Of a DNA stretch of 64,000 bases, positions 1 through 10,860 are shown in pieces; the first letter of the stretch is position 1; every line of letters starts with the position of its first letter. A program made the translations under genes and the position numbers. This stretch comes from Paratinospora sagittata (Eukaryota > Streptophyta > Magnoliopsida > Ranunculales > Menispermaceae), in assembly GCA_035771175.1 (NCBI GenBank), contig CM069603.1, positions 16,778,286 to 16,842,285 on the forward strand, in the 5' to 3' direction. The notes under the pieces were generated by a model that was not told where the DNA came from, ran no database searches, and saw nothing but the letters and a program-made list of their open reading frames with translations.

Positions 1-837
1 ATATCTGTTTTAAACCACATACCCAAATTTGGTAGCCATTTAACGGTAGATTTAGGAGATCTATAAGTTTGAGCGAAACGGTGCGAGAAATCCAGACTTT
101 CCGACCAGCTTTGGTTGAGAGGTTAGATCTCTTAGACGAAGCCTCTGATCAAGATCTCCACCGACTAGAATGAAGAACCATAAGCTACAAACGTGCTGAT
201 AAAAGTTGAGCTCCATCTGACTGTATATTCCAAAGATCCACCTCTTTGATGGAAACGTCGCAGGGATCTTTCTCCTGCAACTCTCTCCTTCCTTCTCTTC
301 TTCTTTCCTTTCTCTTCTTTTCTTTCTCTCCACTCACCTCTTTCTAGCAGTTCCTTGATTCCCTCCTTGATTCTCTCCTTAATTCTCTCCTTGATTCTCT
401 CCTTGATTCCCTCCACTCATTCTAGCACTTCCTTGAAGAAGAGAAGTGGGCATTGGACCTTGTCCACTTTCATGCACCAACCTTCACATGTGTTGGTCTC
501 ATACTACCCATACCAACCACATGTATTTTAAATGTCCAATCCATTTAATACACCAAATTTTCAATTTCATTTATCCTTTTATTCAATCAATCCTAACCCA
601 TATCAATTCATGGTTTAATGAGCCCATGCATAAATCATAACATATGCATTATACTTTAATTTAACATGACTCATATACAATTTATGATACATATATTTAT
701 ATACATTATCAAGCATCAACTATACAAACATTAAACAATCATCAAACAAACACCAAACATATCAAGACAACACATAGAGTTTGGGCAAAAATGCAATTGG
801 GTTATGGGCTAGATGAAATAATTTTCGGGGCGTCACA
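1..837 (-). mobile_element. Ty3/gypsy LTR fragment (right end), truncated by window edge
   Basis: This matches the end of the gypsy LTRs at 10867-13822, 18543-21333 and 56878-59557: the same block around the CCATTTAACGGTAGAT motif, the same polypyrimidine stretch, and the same terminal CGGGGCGTCACA. On the minus strand, where this family is coded, the LTR starts TGTGACGCCCCG. What follows (CTAACGTTC) is not the family's internal sequence. The piece is therefore either a solo LTR or the 5' LTR of a minus-strand element lying left of the window. Confidence 0.85.
351..412. repeat. 12-bp minisatellite CTTGATTCTCTC inside the LTR
   Basis: About five to six imperfect tandem copies of a 12-bp unit lie in the pyrimidine-rich part of the LTR. 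The other copies of this LTR carry different arrays at the equivalent place (about 45-bp units near 13250-13395 and 20740-20905, about 60-85-bp units at 44581-45090), so this is a repeat-unstable region of the family. Confidence 0.8.
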
Positions 838-1273
838 CTAACGTTCTATCGCAATCTTATGTATTCAAACTCTTACTCTTAGTCTTTTCGATTATTATCC
901 AAGTTCGTGTGTCCCATACCACATGACTTTGGTAATAAGGGTGTCAACCAAGTTAAGTTGTATGAACACAGTCTCTAAAAACATCGGCTAAATAGTAGTT
1001 CACCAATAGTATCTTCCAAGTTACTCGTCCTATACCGTGTAAACTTAGTGATAATGTTAGTAATTTAACTTTCTCCACATGTTTCTTTTCACACAAGGTC
1101 ATGAGTTTTCTTACTTCCACATTTTATTTAGTATCCTCCAATTTTGTTGTGTCCCATATCACTCCAAAGTTAGTAATACAAAAGAAAGAATGGTTGTAAG
1201 TCGGCCCACCAAAGATAGTCTTAAACAAAACATTCTCATTCATATATTAAAGAAAAGTTTACAATGCCAATAA
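838..1273. other. Spacer with no recognisable gene
   Basis: AT-rich sequence between the LTR fragment and the stop of the minus-strand gene remnant. It may include that gene's 3' flank. I see no domain, RNA gene or clear repeat in it. Confidence 0.5.
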
Positions 1274-1859
1274 TCAATCTTGATTTTCCTGCCTACTACC
1301 GCTCCTTCTAGACCTCCTGCTAGGTACAGAACGACTACTACCAGAAGGTTGAAAATTTGCTCGCTCTGTTTTGAAGTTTTGCATATGTGTTAATATATCA
1401 TTTTGAGTCTCTCTCATTTCAGCAATATTGGATGCCATTACATTTAACTGTTCAAATGGGTTAGTCGATTGTCCCATTGGTGGTTGAAGGGTCGATTGTC
1501 CCATAGGTGGATGGTAGGCCATAGGCACTGGGGAAAAGTATTGGTTGTAAGGGTGACTCATAGGTGAAGGGTAGTTGTTTTGATTGTATGGAGATCCTCT
1601 AACTGGAACCCCTTGGATATTTGGATTTGTTTGAGGTGAAAAGTTTTGAAACAATGGGCTCATTGGGATGTTTTGCCCTCCAAAATTTGGTGCCGCCCAA
1701 TACTGTTGTTGTTGGTTCATAGCAACTTGTGGAACTGGCTGATACAGTACCTCAGGAGTAGGAAACCTTTGGTAAGAAGTGTTGCCTTGAGTTGGCACGT
1801 TCCAGGTTGGTGGATTTGCTTGAGTACTTTGTCTATCATGACTTGATTGAGGTTGATTT

Positions 1860-2511
1860 TGTCACGCCCGGGTTGCACCGCAGTGCCCCATACCCAGGGT
1901 GATGAGTACCCCAATCTACAGGGCGTACTCCAGCCATTATGGATCCCATAATATTGTCTCATCTAGGCCAGCCACGCCACACAAGGACGCCGGTCACCGA
2001 GATCATTTGTCCCAACTGTTCATATGAACAGTGCAGGGCCTCTCCCAGAATCGAACTCGAGACCTCCCTTAAGGAGTCTGATTTCGCATTGTGAGTAGCC
2101 ACTGATATACATAAGGCCTTTTTGTCACGCTTGGGTTGCACACAATGCCCCCTACCCAGGGTGATGGGCACCTCCTACAGAGAGTACCCCAGCCATTACA
2201 TACCACATAATATTGTCACATCCCAGTACACAGCCCACCGCAGCGTCTAGTACCCCCGGGATCATTGGTTCAGTGGCTACTCAGATTGCGAAATCAAACC
2301 TTATAAGGAGGTTGTGAGTTCGAATCTGGGGGAGACCCTGCACTATTCATGAGTGAATAGTGTGGACAAATGATCCCGGGGGTACTAGACGCTGCGGTGG
2401 GCTGTGTACTGGTATGTGACAATATTATGTGGTATGTAATGGCTGGGGTACGCTCTGTAGGAGGTGCCCATCACCCTGGGTAGGGGCACTATGTGCAACC
2501 CAGGCGTGACA
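1860..2511. mobile_element. Foldback element, TGTCACGCC...GGCGTGACA, with GATTT target duplication
   Basis: A 652-bp insertion begins TGTCACGCC and ends GGCGTGACA. It is bounded by GATTT at 1855-1859 and GATTT at 2512-2516. Inside, 2124-2266 and 2369-2510 are near-perfect inverted arms of about 142 bp. The first about 90 bp (1860-1950) is another copy of the arm end. Between the arms lie two oppositely oriented copies of a tRNA-like block. TG...CA ends with a 5-bp duplication are what LTR-type integrase makes, but there are no direct LTRs. Related pieces occur at 38746-38945 and 62131-62209. I cannot assign a named superfamily. Confidence 0.8.
2264..2350 (+). repeat. tRNA-derived (SINE-like) core within the foldback element
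   Basis: TGGTTCAGTGG resembles a pol III A box, and AGTTCGAATCT about 40 bases downstream resembles a B box. The same block appears inverted at about 2030-2110, there starting with the head AAAAAGGCCTTATG on the minus strand. No acceptor stem or complete cloverleaf is evident, so this is a tRNA-derived repeat, not a tRNA gene. Confidence 0.55.
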
Positions 2512-3665
2512 GATTTAGTGTGGCAAATAACTCTTCCTCAGTGAATAGTTGATTGGTTGAATCATTATTCGGGGCTGGGTTTGATGTAGGATTCTGATTT
2601 GGCTCATTATTTGGTACTTCCTTGACAGGAATCTTGCGTCGACTTCATCGAAGACAACGTCCATGTTCATCTCTCATTCTTTCGGTATTTCCTATCGTCG
2701 CACCGAAACTTCCTCGTCAGTTACCCCTTCCCTCGTGACATATATCTTGAAGATAGAAGATGCTGTAACCGGCTCAGTGATTTGCTTCGAAATCCCATCA
2801 AAAGTGTTGATGTTTGCTTCGTATAGCATCCTCATGATCAAGACTCCGTAACCGAGGAATTCCTTTCTCAAAGGGTTTTGAATCACCCTCAACATTTGTT
2901 GGATAATGATGTGTGGTAGGGAGACCTTTATTTTCTTCTCTATGCAATATAACACAAGAAGTTGGGCCCTTGACATAGTGCCTCTAATCCCCATTTCTGC
3001 AAGATGTTGCCGAATACGATCTTTCCAAGGCCGGCAAGAGATGGCTTAAGATGATTGTTTGGGAGGTTGGTGTACGTCGATTGAGTGTATGGCTCTTTGA
3101 CGAGGGAATTGAACAATTGATCATTAGACTCCGCGATCTCTGCAATTGTCTGGGGTTCATGTGGATCAATAATTCTCTCCTTATTCGGAATCCCCATAAG
3201 TCGAGCAATAATCTCGATGTTGATAGAAATTTTTATTCCCATGACTGTTGTCTCCAAAACAGGGCTGATCCCCTCTTCTTGACGTCCCACGCAATTCATG
3301 GCTTCGTAGAAGGATCTCACCAAGTTGTAAGAGACGTGACCCTCAACTTTTGTTATGTTCAACCAACCTAGAGTTGCGAGTTTGTCGTGAAGGATCGGAC
3401 GGAGGCGGAGATCTCTATTGTCGATGTTCCTCATAGTCATAACCTCCCTTTTGAACAATTCCTTGAGTCTAGTGGGAATTGGTTCCCTACTACTGGAAGT
3501 TACTCCTTCACTTGAGGCCATTCTTTTGCTGAAAGGAAAATAAATTTGTGAAAGACACAAAATACCTAACATCTTTTAAGATTTATTATTTGTTTTTTAG
3601 ACAATATTTTTTATTTTTCTCTTTATGTTTATGCCATCATGTAATCAAAATTTTTTATTAGTAAT

Positions 3666-3668
<3 letters not shown>

Positions 3669-3721
<53 letters not shown>

Positions 3722-4227
3722 TGTATAGATATATATATATTTAATCATAACTATATATATAGTTTTCATAAATCAACTATATATATATATTTGAAATTAA
3801 ACTATATAAAAATCATATATAATTTTCTTAGATATATATTTAATACAAATCTTAACTATATATAATTCATATATATATATAGTTCTAAAGATATATATAT
3901 ATATATATATCTAATAACATTTTTCATTCAAATTTTTCATCAATAATATGATATAAATATATATCTCATATATACAAAGATATATAGATATATATATATA
4001 TATATCCAATCATAACTATTCATATAGTTTTTCATAAGTCATGACTATATATATATTTAAATCAAACTATATTAAAATCATATAATTTTTTAAATATATA
4101 ATTAATATAAATCTCAACTATATATAATTGACATATATATAGTTCTAGAGATATATATATTTAATAAAAAAAATTTATCCAAAATTTTTCATTATCAACA
4201 TGGTATATATATATCTCCTATATGCAT

Positions 4228-4293
<66 letters not shown>

Positions 4294-4480
4294 CATAACC
4301 ATATATATAGTTTTCATAAATCATAACTATATATATTAATCTAAACTATATAAAACTATATAGTTTTCTTAGATATATATTTAATATAAATCTTAACTAT
4401 ATATAATTCATATATATATATATATATATTTCTAAAGATATATATATCTAATAACATTTTTTCCCCTAATTTAGTGGACT
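3669..4480. repeat. AT-rich higher-order tandem repeat with (AT)n runs
   Basis: Long AT dinucleotide runs (about 3669-3718 and 4229-4289) punctuate a larger unit that contains TAATCATAACTATATATAG, TTTTCATAAATC, TTAAACTATATAAAA and TCTAATAACATTTTT in constant order. The TCATAACTAT landmark falls near 3743, 4010 and 4292, so the period is about 266-282 bp with roughly three copies. Length differences follow the AT runs. Confidence 0.8.
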
Positions 4481-4501
4481 TGGAGGGGCCGTGGATCGTA
4501 C

Positions 4502-4513
4502 GCTTTGATACCA
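4502..4513 (-). promoter_or_regulatory. Primer-binding site complementary to initiator tRNA-Met
   Basis: On the minus strand this reads TGGTATCAAAGC, one base off the usual plant LTR-element TGGTATCAGAGC. It sits just inside the LTR-like block starting near 4518, which fixes the orientation of that element as minus. Confidence 0.6.
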
Positions 4514-4965
4514 TTAAATATCACACCCCGCCTGGACGCGCCTAAACCAGCGGTACACTCGCGAACGAGGCGCGCATTTGGAATTATAACAATGATAATA
4601 ACAGAGTGCGCTGCGGAAATATAATATACAGTACAAGTCTGATTTCATTTAATTCAGAATTCATTTGTACATGACATAGTCAAGGGAACAGACTCCCCAA
4701 AAATCCCCAATGAATTATACAAAGGGTACAAAATGTGGGCCCCATAAACCTGCACCCAGTCCACCCTAATTTTCTGTAAAAAATTGGATAATAATGGAGT
4801 GAGCTTAACGCGCTTAGTGGGTAAAATAGTTCGTGAGTATAACAATTAATAAAGCATACTTCAATATCAAATATCTTAAATACACATGAGAGCATCATAA
4901 TCAATCAATATGTATGTATGCATGACACCGTCTCGTAATGGTTTGATGAACGTACATCGCCAGAG

Positions 4966-5103
4966 TTCACGTACAAATGTCCTTCCCCCGGCGTAGCTGG
5001 GTTCTCACTGTACGTCCCTCCTCAGGAACGATGCTCTAGATTCACGTACTGATGTCCCTCCCCAAGCGTAGCCGGGTTCTCATTGTACGTCCCTCTCCAG
5101 AGA
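4966..5103. repeat. 75-bp tandem duplication
   Basis: Two diverged copies start at 4966 and 5041 with TTCACGTAC. Both contain a GCGTAGC[TC]GGGTTCTCA block followed by TGTACGTCCCTC. It lies inside the LTR-like block. Confidence 0.8.
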
Positions 5104-5710
5104 AATATAATGAATAGTGAGCAATGCTCCTAACTATTCTATGAATCATAAACCACATACGTCCTTAGGTGGTGATATGTATGATGCCAATGCATGAACT
5201 GGTTTGGTCTTTTCTTGACATTTAGATTGACTTTGGCAACATCTGGTGATCCTTATGAAGATTGGTATCACGACGTGCAAGGTTAGGACATTCAGTATTA
5301 CTTGTATAAACTGATAGCTTTCAATAAAACCAACTAGATCAGTCCCCAGTTGAGAGGTGAGACACAAGGTCTGCTTAAATATCAATGGCCTAGAGTAGCC
5401 CGCTGCCTCCCGTTCGCTATTTAAAGTTACTGAGGACAAGACCGAGTCTAGTTGAGCCAGATTGACCACAAATCCGACATTATAACAGTGTAATACATGA
5501 ACTCCAAATATACAGACATAAGTGCGACAATATAAACATTATATGACATAATGCAGTGTAAATGAACAGTAGACATAATAATAATTGAATGTAAACTTTA
5601 ATGAAAGTTATAAAACAAGCAAACCTATATTTCGTTCCCCACCTTCAGATAAAAACTTCTTCTTTCAGATATGGCGCTTTCCTCCAGACAGAACTTCGTC
5701 GTATCGCACC

Positions 5711-5752
5711 GAGAGTCTCGAACAGAGAGTCTCGAACAGAGAGTCTCAAACA
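5711..5752. repeat. 14-bp tandem repeat GAGAGTCTCGAACA x3
   Basis: Three contiguous copies, the last with one change. It lies just downstream (on the minus strand) of the TATA box at 5839-5845, so it would fall in the transcribed leader. Confidence 0.85.
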
Positions 5753-5838
5753 GAAAAGAACTCAGAATGAGTGAAAAGAGGAGGAAAAATCACTGGAGAA
5801 GGTGATTTGGTGTGAGAAAATAAGGAGGAGAGAGCTCC

Positions 5839-5845
5839 TTATATA
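5839..5845 (-). promoter_or_regulatory. Probable LTR TATA box
   Basis: The minus strand reads CCTATATAAGGAGC followed by a pyrimidine-rich stretch, the usual look of a plant LTR core promoter. This is inference from sequence only. Confidence 0.5.
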
Positions 5846-6057
5846 GGAAATTTGGCGCCTGAACGTCTTATTGCTCTAGGAGTGTCCTGCTCATGGCTGC
5901 GAACTTTTAAAACCTTTTTCTTTTTGAAAGATCGTGAAATGAAAACCAAATATAGGCATGTTATACCTTAAAATTCATAGAAAGATCACTCTGCATCCAT
6001 TGAAACCATTTCCAAACCCATCAAAGAAAGCTAACAAAAATTATTAATGGGTTTGAG

Positions 6058-6292
6058 CGGTGGCGGATTTAGACCTTTGATCTTGTGGGGGGGAGCGGCG
6101 AGTAATAATAATCTATCAATTTTTTTTATAATGTAGCATAGTTATGTAAGGTTTTTCTAAAATGTTGGGGGGGGGATAATAATAATCTATCAATTTTTCT
6201 TTATAACATAACATAGTTATATAGGGTTTTTTTTTAAATGTTGGGGGGGTGGTGGTGGTGGTTGCCTCCCCTTGCCCCTCAGGATCCGCCAC
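6058..6292. mobile_element. 235-bp MITE, probably Mutator-type
   Basis: The ends are inverted around GTGGCGGAT (left) and ATCCGCCAC (right). The insertion is flanked by TGGGTTTGAG at 6048-6057 and again at 6293-6302, a 10-bp duplication. The homologous region near 51390 lacks the insertion. A length of 9-10 bp for the duplication and the GTGGCGGAT ends suit non-autonomous MULEs. Inside is a tandem duplication of about 85 bp (G-run, TAATAATAATCTATCAATTT, T-run). Confidence 0.8.
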
Positions 6293-6929
6293 TGGGTTTG
6301 AGTTTATTTGGTCATAATTTTGGGTGTGAAAACTTGAGTTGCTATGATTTTTCGAAATTCTAAATTTGTGGGCTTATTTGGGCATCAAAATATGATTGAA
6401 ATATATTTAGTTTGATGATTAAAACATTTTGAAAACATTGGAAATAAAGAGAACAAGTCAAAGTTCAAAAACAAATTAAACTTAAAACTTGAAACAATGA
6501 GTTATGAAAAACTTTGTAAAAATGTGATTTTGACTAAAATTGATGCAAGTACGATTCAAACAAGTTTGAAATGTTTAAAAAAAACATTTACCAAACATGT
6601 TTGAACATTTAAAGATCATTTTTCAAGAAAATCTAATGCATGTATGAATTTTAAAGAAAATGATTGATAAAACTGGATCAAGTAGGCTACATCTTAATTA
6701 TGGACATAAATATGTCTCTCAACATTATAATTCTTCTTTCTTTCAAGTTGTTCAAGCTTTGAACTTGGTTGATCCTTTGCTTGAGAGGCTTACAGTACTT
6801 TGATCTTGTATTGACTCTTTTCCACTTTAGGTGCTGAAATATACTAGATAGAAACATTAGCTGTCAAACCTTGAATATTCTCTTATTTGCAAATCTCTTT
6901 AATAGGTGATTTGATGGTAAAATAACAAC

Positions 6930-7040
6930 TGTTGGCCCAGGTACATCCAAGAGGGAGGTGAATTGGACACTGAAACAATTTATAATAATGCAATGGCAAA
7001 AAGTAAATGCGAAAATATAAATAAGTTTTACAAAGTCGAG
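6930..7040 (-). mobile_element. Family A left LTR, first fragment
   Basis: 111 bp closely matching the first 111 bp of the right LTR (29327 on), up to the shared ...AAGTTTT[A/G]CA[A/C]AGTCGA. Homology then stops abruptly and resumes near 22434. About 200 bp of LTR present at 29438-29642 is missing between the two parts. Confidence 0.75.
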
Positions 7041-8422
7041 TTATAGATTTGACAATTAATCCAAGTCAAACACATAGTATGCTTTAAAATTTGTAAATAA
7101 TCAAACATAAGCATACTCATAGCATATGCAAAATAATTTATGATTAAGCAAGGCCTAGCTGTTATGATTCTAACAGGATGCAAAGTATATAGTTTGAAGC
7201 ACATGGCATCTATTAGATATCAAGAATCATAGTCAATTGATGCATACAAGATTTAATATAAGAGCAACATCAATGGCATGTGAAATGAAAAACTTTCCAT
7301 AGTTTAGACATGTGAAGATATGTATGATGAATATCGAAGTCTACACATGCTGAATATATGCTAAATTTCATAGATATCAATTAAGGAACAACATACATTC
7401 ATTTTCCTATACTAGGCAAATAATTTCAATTTGAAGCATAACTTATAATGTTTGATTCAATGATTCTAATGAGAAAGCATTTGGAAGGGTATGTACTAAT
7501 TCAAAATCAGATATCCATGAGTTTGATGCTATCATGATATGGTATGAAGCAGATGCATCAAAGTCAGGAAATCATTGAAAAGATAATGCCTAAAGATAAT
7601 AATCATGAGTGTAGGAAATATTCTTTCCAAGATATAGGCGTACGAAATGGAGTTGTGTACATGGCCTATATATATGCATAAACATGAATCATGCATAGAT
7701 ATGATTTTCTAAATTCAGAGCAAACATGATCATGATATGAACTAGCAAAGGTAGAAATAAATTGTTAAACCACAACCCAGCTAATGTGTACTTGATCATC
7801 AGATAAACAAATATCACAAATAAGTTCAAAATGAGTTGATAAACATGACGTTCATTCAACATCAGATATTCACATGTTATAAACAAATATTAATGAAGGA
7901 TGTGAATAATCCTTAGAAAGATGCCACATATATACTGATCACAATAATATAAAGCTTCAAGCAATCATAAAAGCAGAGTTATGCATCAGAGACAGGCAAA
8001 AATAATTTTGGAAACATAGAAGCAGGCAAAATAGAAATTCAATGACCAACCGTACAAGCAAAATCAATTAAGATGAAGAGCAATAGCCAAGATGTGAAGA
8101 GTAAACAAAGTATGTTAGAGAGCAAAAAAGAGGCAAACACATCCACATTAGATAATATGAGAAACAGTTGAAAAGAACTTTTGTTAAACCATTAGAAAGG
8201 AGTATTATATATGAGTTTTAGACAACATTCCAAGAGATAGATAAACAACAGAAATTTGAAAAGTTTGGCTAGAAATGACGGGGCTTGCAGAGAGGTTTCT
8301 AAACATTCCTAGAAGATTCCAAAGCAGAATCTTTGAAGCGAGGACGAGGACATTCATGAAGGCTATTGGTCTTGTGAGCCATGGGAGTGGCGGTGCTCAT
8401 ACAGACAACTTTCTATTAAAGC
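7041..8422. other. Internal region of family X, no recognisable gene
   Basis: AT-rich sequence of about 1.4 kb to the left of the small ORF at 8423-8782. Short open stretches on both strands show no motif I recognise. It presumably was the 3' half of the X element before truncation. Confidence 0.5.
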
Positions 8423-8782
8423 TCAGGATTCCTCATTTTTCTCAAATAGTGCCATCATCAGATCTTTCTGACGTTTTGCTTTGGCTTCAAGCTCTTTAAC
8501 TTGGTTCTCGTGCTCGTTTAGCATGTCCAGAACAACCTGAACCCTGGATGATAAAGAATTACTAAGTTTGGCAAATTGTTCCTCAATTGAAGCTGCAGCG
8601 GAAAGCGGTGGCAGAGGTTCTTTGGAAAGAAGTGGAGACGCATGGGTTTTCCTGGGAGCAATTTCCCTAGAGGGTTCTTCATCAGATCTATCTAATGAAA
8701 AAGGCGATAGAGATAAGTCACTAGAGGTGGAAGATGATTCCTCTCTAGTTCTTTTCTTAGACTCAGGAGCTTTGGATGCCAT
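8423..8782 (-). CDS. 119-aa hydrophilic ORF in the gag position of family X
   Basis: It opens with MASKAPESKKRTREESSS about 350 bases downstream of the PBS on the same strand, where gag normally starts. The product is Ser/Glu/Lys-rich in the first 70 residues. It then has a heptad-like segment (EEQFAKLSNSLSSRVQVV... and NEHENQVKELEAKAKRQKD) that could form a coiled coil. No zinc knuckle, capsid motif or enzyme motif is visible. It may be the remaining N-terminus of a longer protein. Function is unknown. Confidence 0.4.
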   Translation of the reverse strand: MASKAPESKKRTREESSSTSSDLSLSPFSLDRSDEEPSREIAPRKTHASPLLSKEPLPPLSAAASIEEQFAKLSNSLSSRVQVVLDMLNEHENQVKELEAKAKRQKDLMMALFEKNEES

Positions 8783-9126
8783 TAGAGAGTTGAAATGAAG
8801 ATGGAAACAAAGAAGATGAATGCGGAAAGATTTCGCTCAAAATAAAAGTAAAGCAAGAGAGAGACGTATGGAGCAAGCTAATGGACAACAAAAATAGGTT
8901 TTGCATTAAATGCAAGATTGACATAGAGTCATGCGCCGTCGTAAGCGTGATAAATCAGAAGATAGCTTGTTAAGAGTTCGAAGGAATAATCATGCTTAGG
9001 AGAACAAAATAAAATTTAGGATTTCTATCCTAAGACATGAAAAATGAGATGCCAAATATGAATCCTATAATAATTGACCAGAGGATCTAGACTCTAGGTT
9101 GTTAGACCAAATTTTTAAAGAATCTA

Positions 9127-9137
9127 CTCTGATACCA
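9127..9137 (-). promoter_or_regulatory. Primer-binding site of family X
   Basis: The minus strand reads TGGTATCAGAG immediately after the LTR end at 9140, two bases apart. This is the standard initiator tRNA-Met match. Confidence 0.75.
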
Positions 9138-9395
9138 ATTGTTGGTCCACCCAAGAGGGGGATGAATTGGGTGAGATGGTCAATTTTAAATTCCTCTTCC
9201 AATAACTTAGTGATACACATGCGTGTATTGGAATTGGATGCATAAGTAGAACTCAGACTAAATTGCAAACGTGAGACATACAAGATTTATAGTGGTTCGG
9301 TGAAGCCTATGTCCACGACCTAATCTCCCAATTAGGATTTTCTCAATCCACTAATTGATTCTCTTATAGGTGAGAACCAAACCGTTACAACTACC

Positions 9396-9738
9396 CTTTT
9401 ACAGGTTAAAGGCAAACCTATCTTTTCATAGGCTAAGGATGAATCAAATTTTCTTTTTTTGAAATGAGGAAAAACCCATGTTCTTTTTACGGGATAAGCA
9501 AGAACCGTTTTTCTTTTACGGGATAAGGAAGAACCATGATCCTTTTACGGGATAAGGAATAACTGTGACCCTTTTACGGGATAAGAAAAAACCGTTTCTC
9601 TTTTACAGGTTAGGAGATAACCTATCCTTTTACAGGTTAAGGATGCACCTATCCTTTTATAGGATTAGGATGAACCGATTTCCTACTTGCAGGTGAGGAT
9701 GAACTTTTTTCTCTTTTATAGGTTCAGAGATAACCTTA
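9396..9738. repeat. About 29-bp minisatellite, CTTTTACGGGATAAGGAAGAACC type
   Basis: ACGGGATAAG recurs at 9489, 9518, 9547 and 9576 (period 29). It then grades into ACAGGTTAGG and ATAGGATTAGG variants at 27-31-bp spacing. About a dozen units run from about 9396. It lies between the PBS and the TATA box, so in R/U5 of the X LTR. Confidence 0.8.
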
Positions 9739-10412
9739 ACATGATTTCAATCCTGAAATCATTAAGTGAACTATATTTACTTATCCTAGTTGTTTCAATC
9801 CAGAAACACACCAACATTACAACAAAATAATGTTGGTTCTAACTGAGTAGAACACTTTACAATTAAGCTTAGTACATAACATTACAAAGATATGAAATAT
9901 GAATACGTAATGTTAAGATGAAATACACTTACAGTCCTTAACCTTTCAATGTTCGGTATTACTCAAGTGCAGTTTCAAAAAACATAAATGATGTGATATG
10001 AAAATCAGCGCTTCTTCAAAAATATTATGATACCAATAAACATTGAGTTGAAAAATGAAGGACCAGTGTAAATCAATGAAACACAACTACTGATATAGTT
10101 CAATACAATACTTAAGATATGAAATCAAGTACAACTATATTTCTCATGAACTATATTTCAAATTCTATCTTCAGCAAGATTGATATTAAATAAAGATCAG
10201 TGCTGAGAATTTGAGTAGATACCAGATCAAATAGATTTTCAGTGATAGAATATAATTGAAGCTCAATATGAAAATCTTTTGGATATGTAAAGGTATCAGT
10301 GAAAAATACTTTGAAAGTTTAGATATTTGAAAAATATTTTGACACACACTAACTTTCAAAAAGTGTTTACGCAATAAAAATTATGGACGAGTTGTTTGAT
10401 CCTGAGTGCTGG

Positions 10413-10420
10413 TATTTATA
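10413..10420 (-). promoter_or_regulatory. LTR TATA box (family X)
   Basis: TATAAATA on the minus strand. The same TATAAATAYC context occurs in the family A LTRs (about 22766 and 30003) and near 51075, so the core promoter position is conserved. Confidence 0.55.
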
Positions 10421-10689
10421 GACTTAGTAGGACATAGCAGTTAGACATTTGAAGTTCAAATAATATGAACATTTACACACAACGACTAGAATGTTCTATG
10501 AAAATGACAACTGCAATTTTCACAAACATTCTGGTTCTTTTCGGATTTCATGAAAAAGGAAAGTTTTAGAAAAACTTAATTCATGTATCAGAGAGGATCT
10601 TTGATAAGTCTAAAAAGGACTCTGTGCAAAAATTCGTTCGGAAAAAGTAGACTGATGTAGTGTATTTGTTCGAACAGTGACAATTGTTG

Positions 10690-10860
10690 AATTAGTGTCC
10701 TAATTCCACAATCAGGTCTTGACGCATAATATCAACTTTGTCGTTTTGTTCCTTGAGGGCGCTCAGTACGTATAAGCGTCCTGCTGAACAATGAAGTGAG
10801 GGCGCTACTGAATTGTAAGCGTCCTAACTTACTTTAACACTTAAACGACTTAACCCTGAG
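10690..10860. repeat. Inverted-repeat array AGGGCGCT / AGCGTCCT (X LTR, part 1)
   Basis: Example: AGGGCGCT at 10799-10806 faces AGCGTCCT at 10818-10825. Further half-units follow. The array continues after the gypsy insertion at 21340-21860. Confidence 0.65.

Larger units (their letters stand above)
1274..3521 (-). pseudogene. Broken gene related to plant Transposase_32 (putative plant transposon protein) family
   Basis: Reading right to left, an ATG at 3521 opens a reading frame (MASSEGVTSSSREP...) with the helical pattern and the YEAMN, MGIPN and SLAGLGKIVFGNIL blocks that resemble the plant Transposase_32 family. The frame shifts near 2990 and continues to 2692 with RAQLLVLYCIEKKIKVSLPHIII, the family's typical second half. 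After a stop near 2690 the reading resumes in a P/N-rich stretch up to about 2515. The foldback element 1860-2511 then interrupts it. Beyond that, 1858 to 1274 is open and encodes a Pro/Gln/Asn-rich tail ending in an Arg/Ser-rich basic end (SRRSRRSGSRQ). The function of this family is not established. The gene is inactive as read here (frameshift, stop and insertion). The family call is from memory of the motif pattern. Confidence 0.6.
4518..6929 (-). mobile_element. Degraded LTR of a minus-strand retrotransposon, boundaries uncertain
   Basis: The block begins with TATCACACCCCGCC next to a tRNA-Met PBS. It contains a minus-strand TATA box at 5839-5845, a 75-bp duplication (4966-5103) and a 14-bp triplet repeat (5711-5752). 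From about 5946 to 6870 it is clearly related to 51260-51700 (shared GGGCTTATTTGGGCATCAAAATATGATTG-type blocks). That shared part is probably U3 of the same LTR family. A MITE has inserted at 6058. The right end merges into the next element at 6930. No coding sequence is recognisable. Confidence 0.5.

Noticed and set aside
2264..2350. Possible tRNA gene from A- and B-box-like motifs
   Set aside because: No acceptor stem or full cloverleaf, and the block is part of a repeated, inverted element, so it is tRNA-derived at most.
5146..5469. 107-aa minus-strand frame
   Set aside because: It lies within a degraded LTR, with no recognisable motif and no sign of coding conservation.
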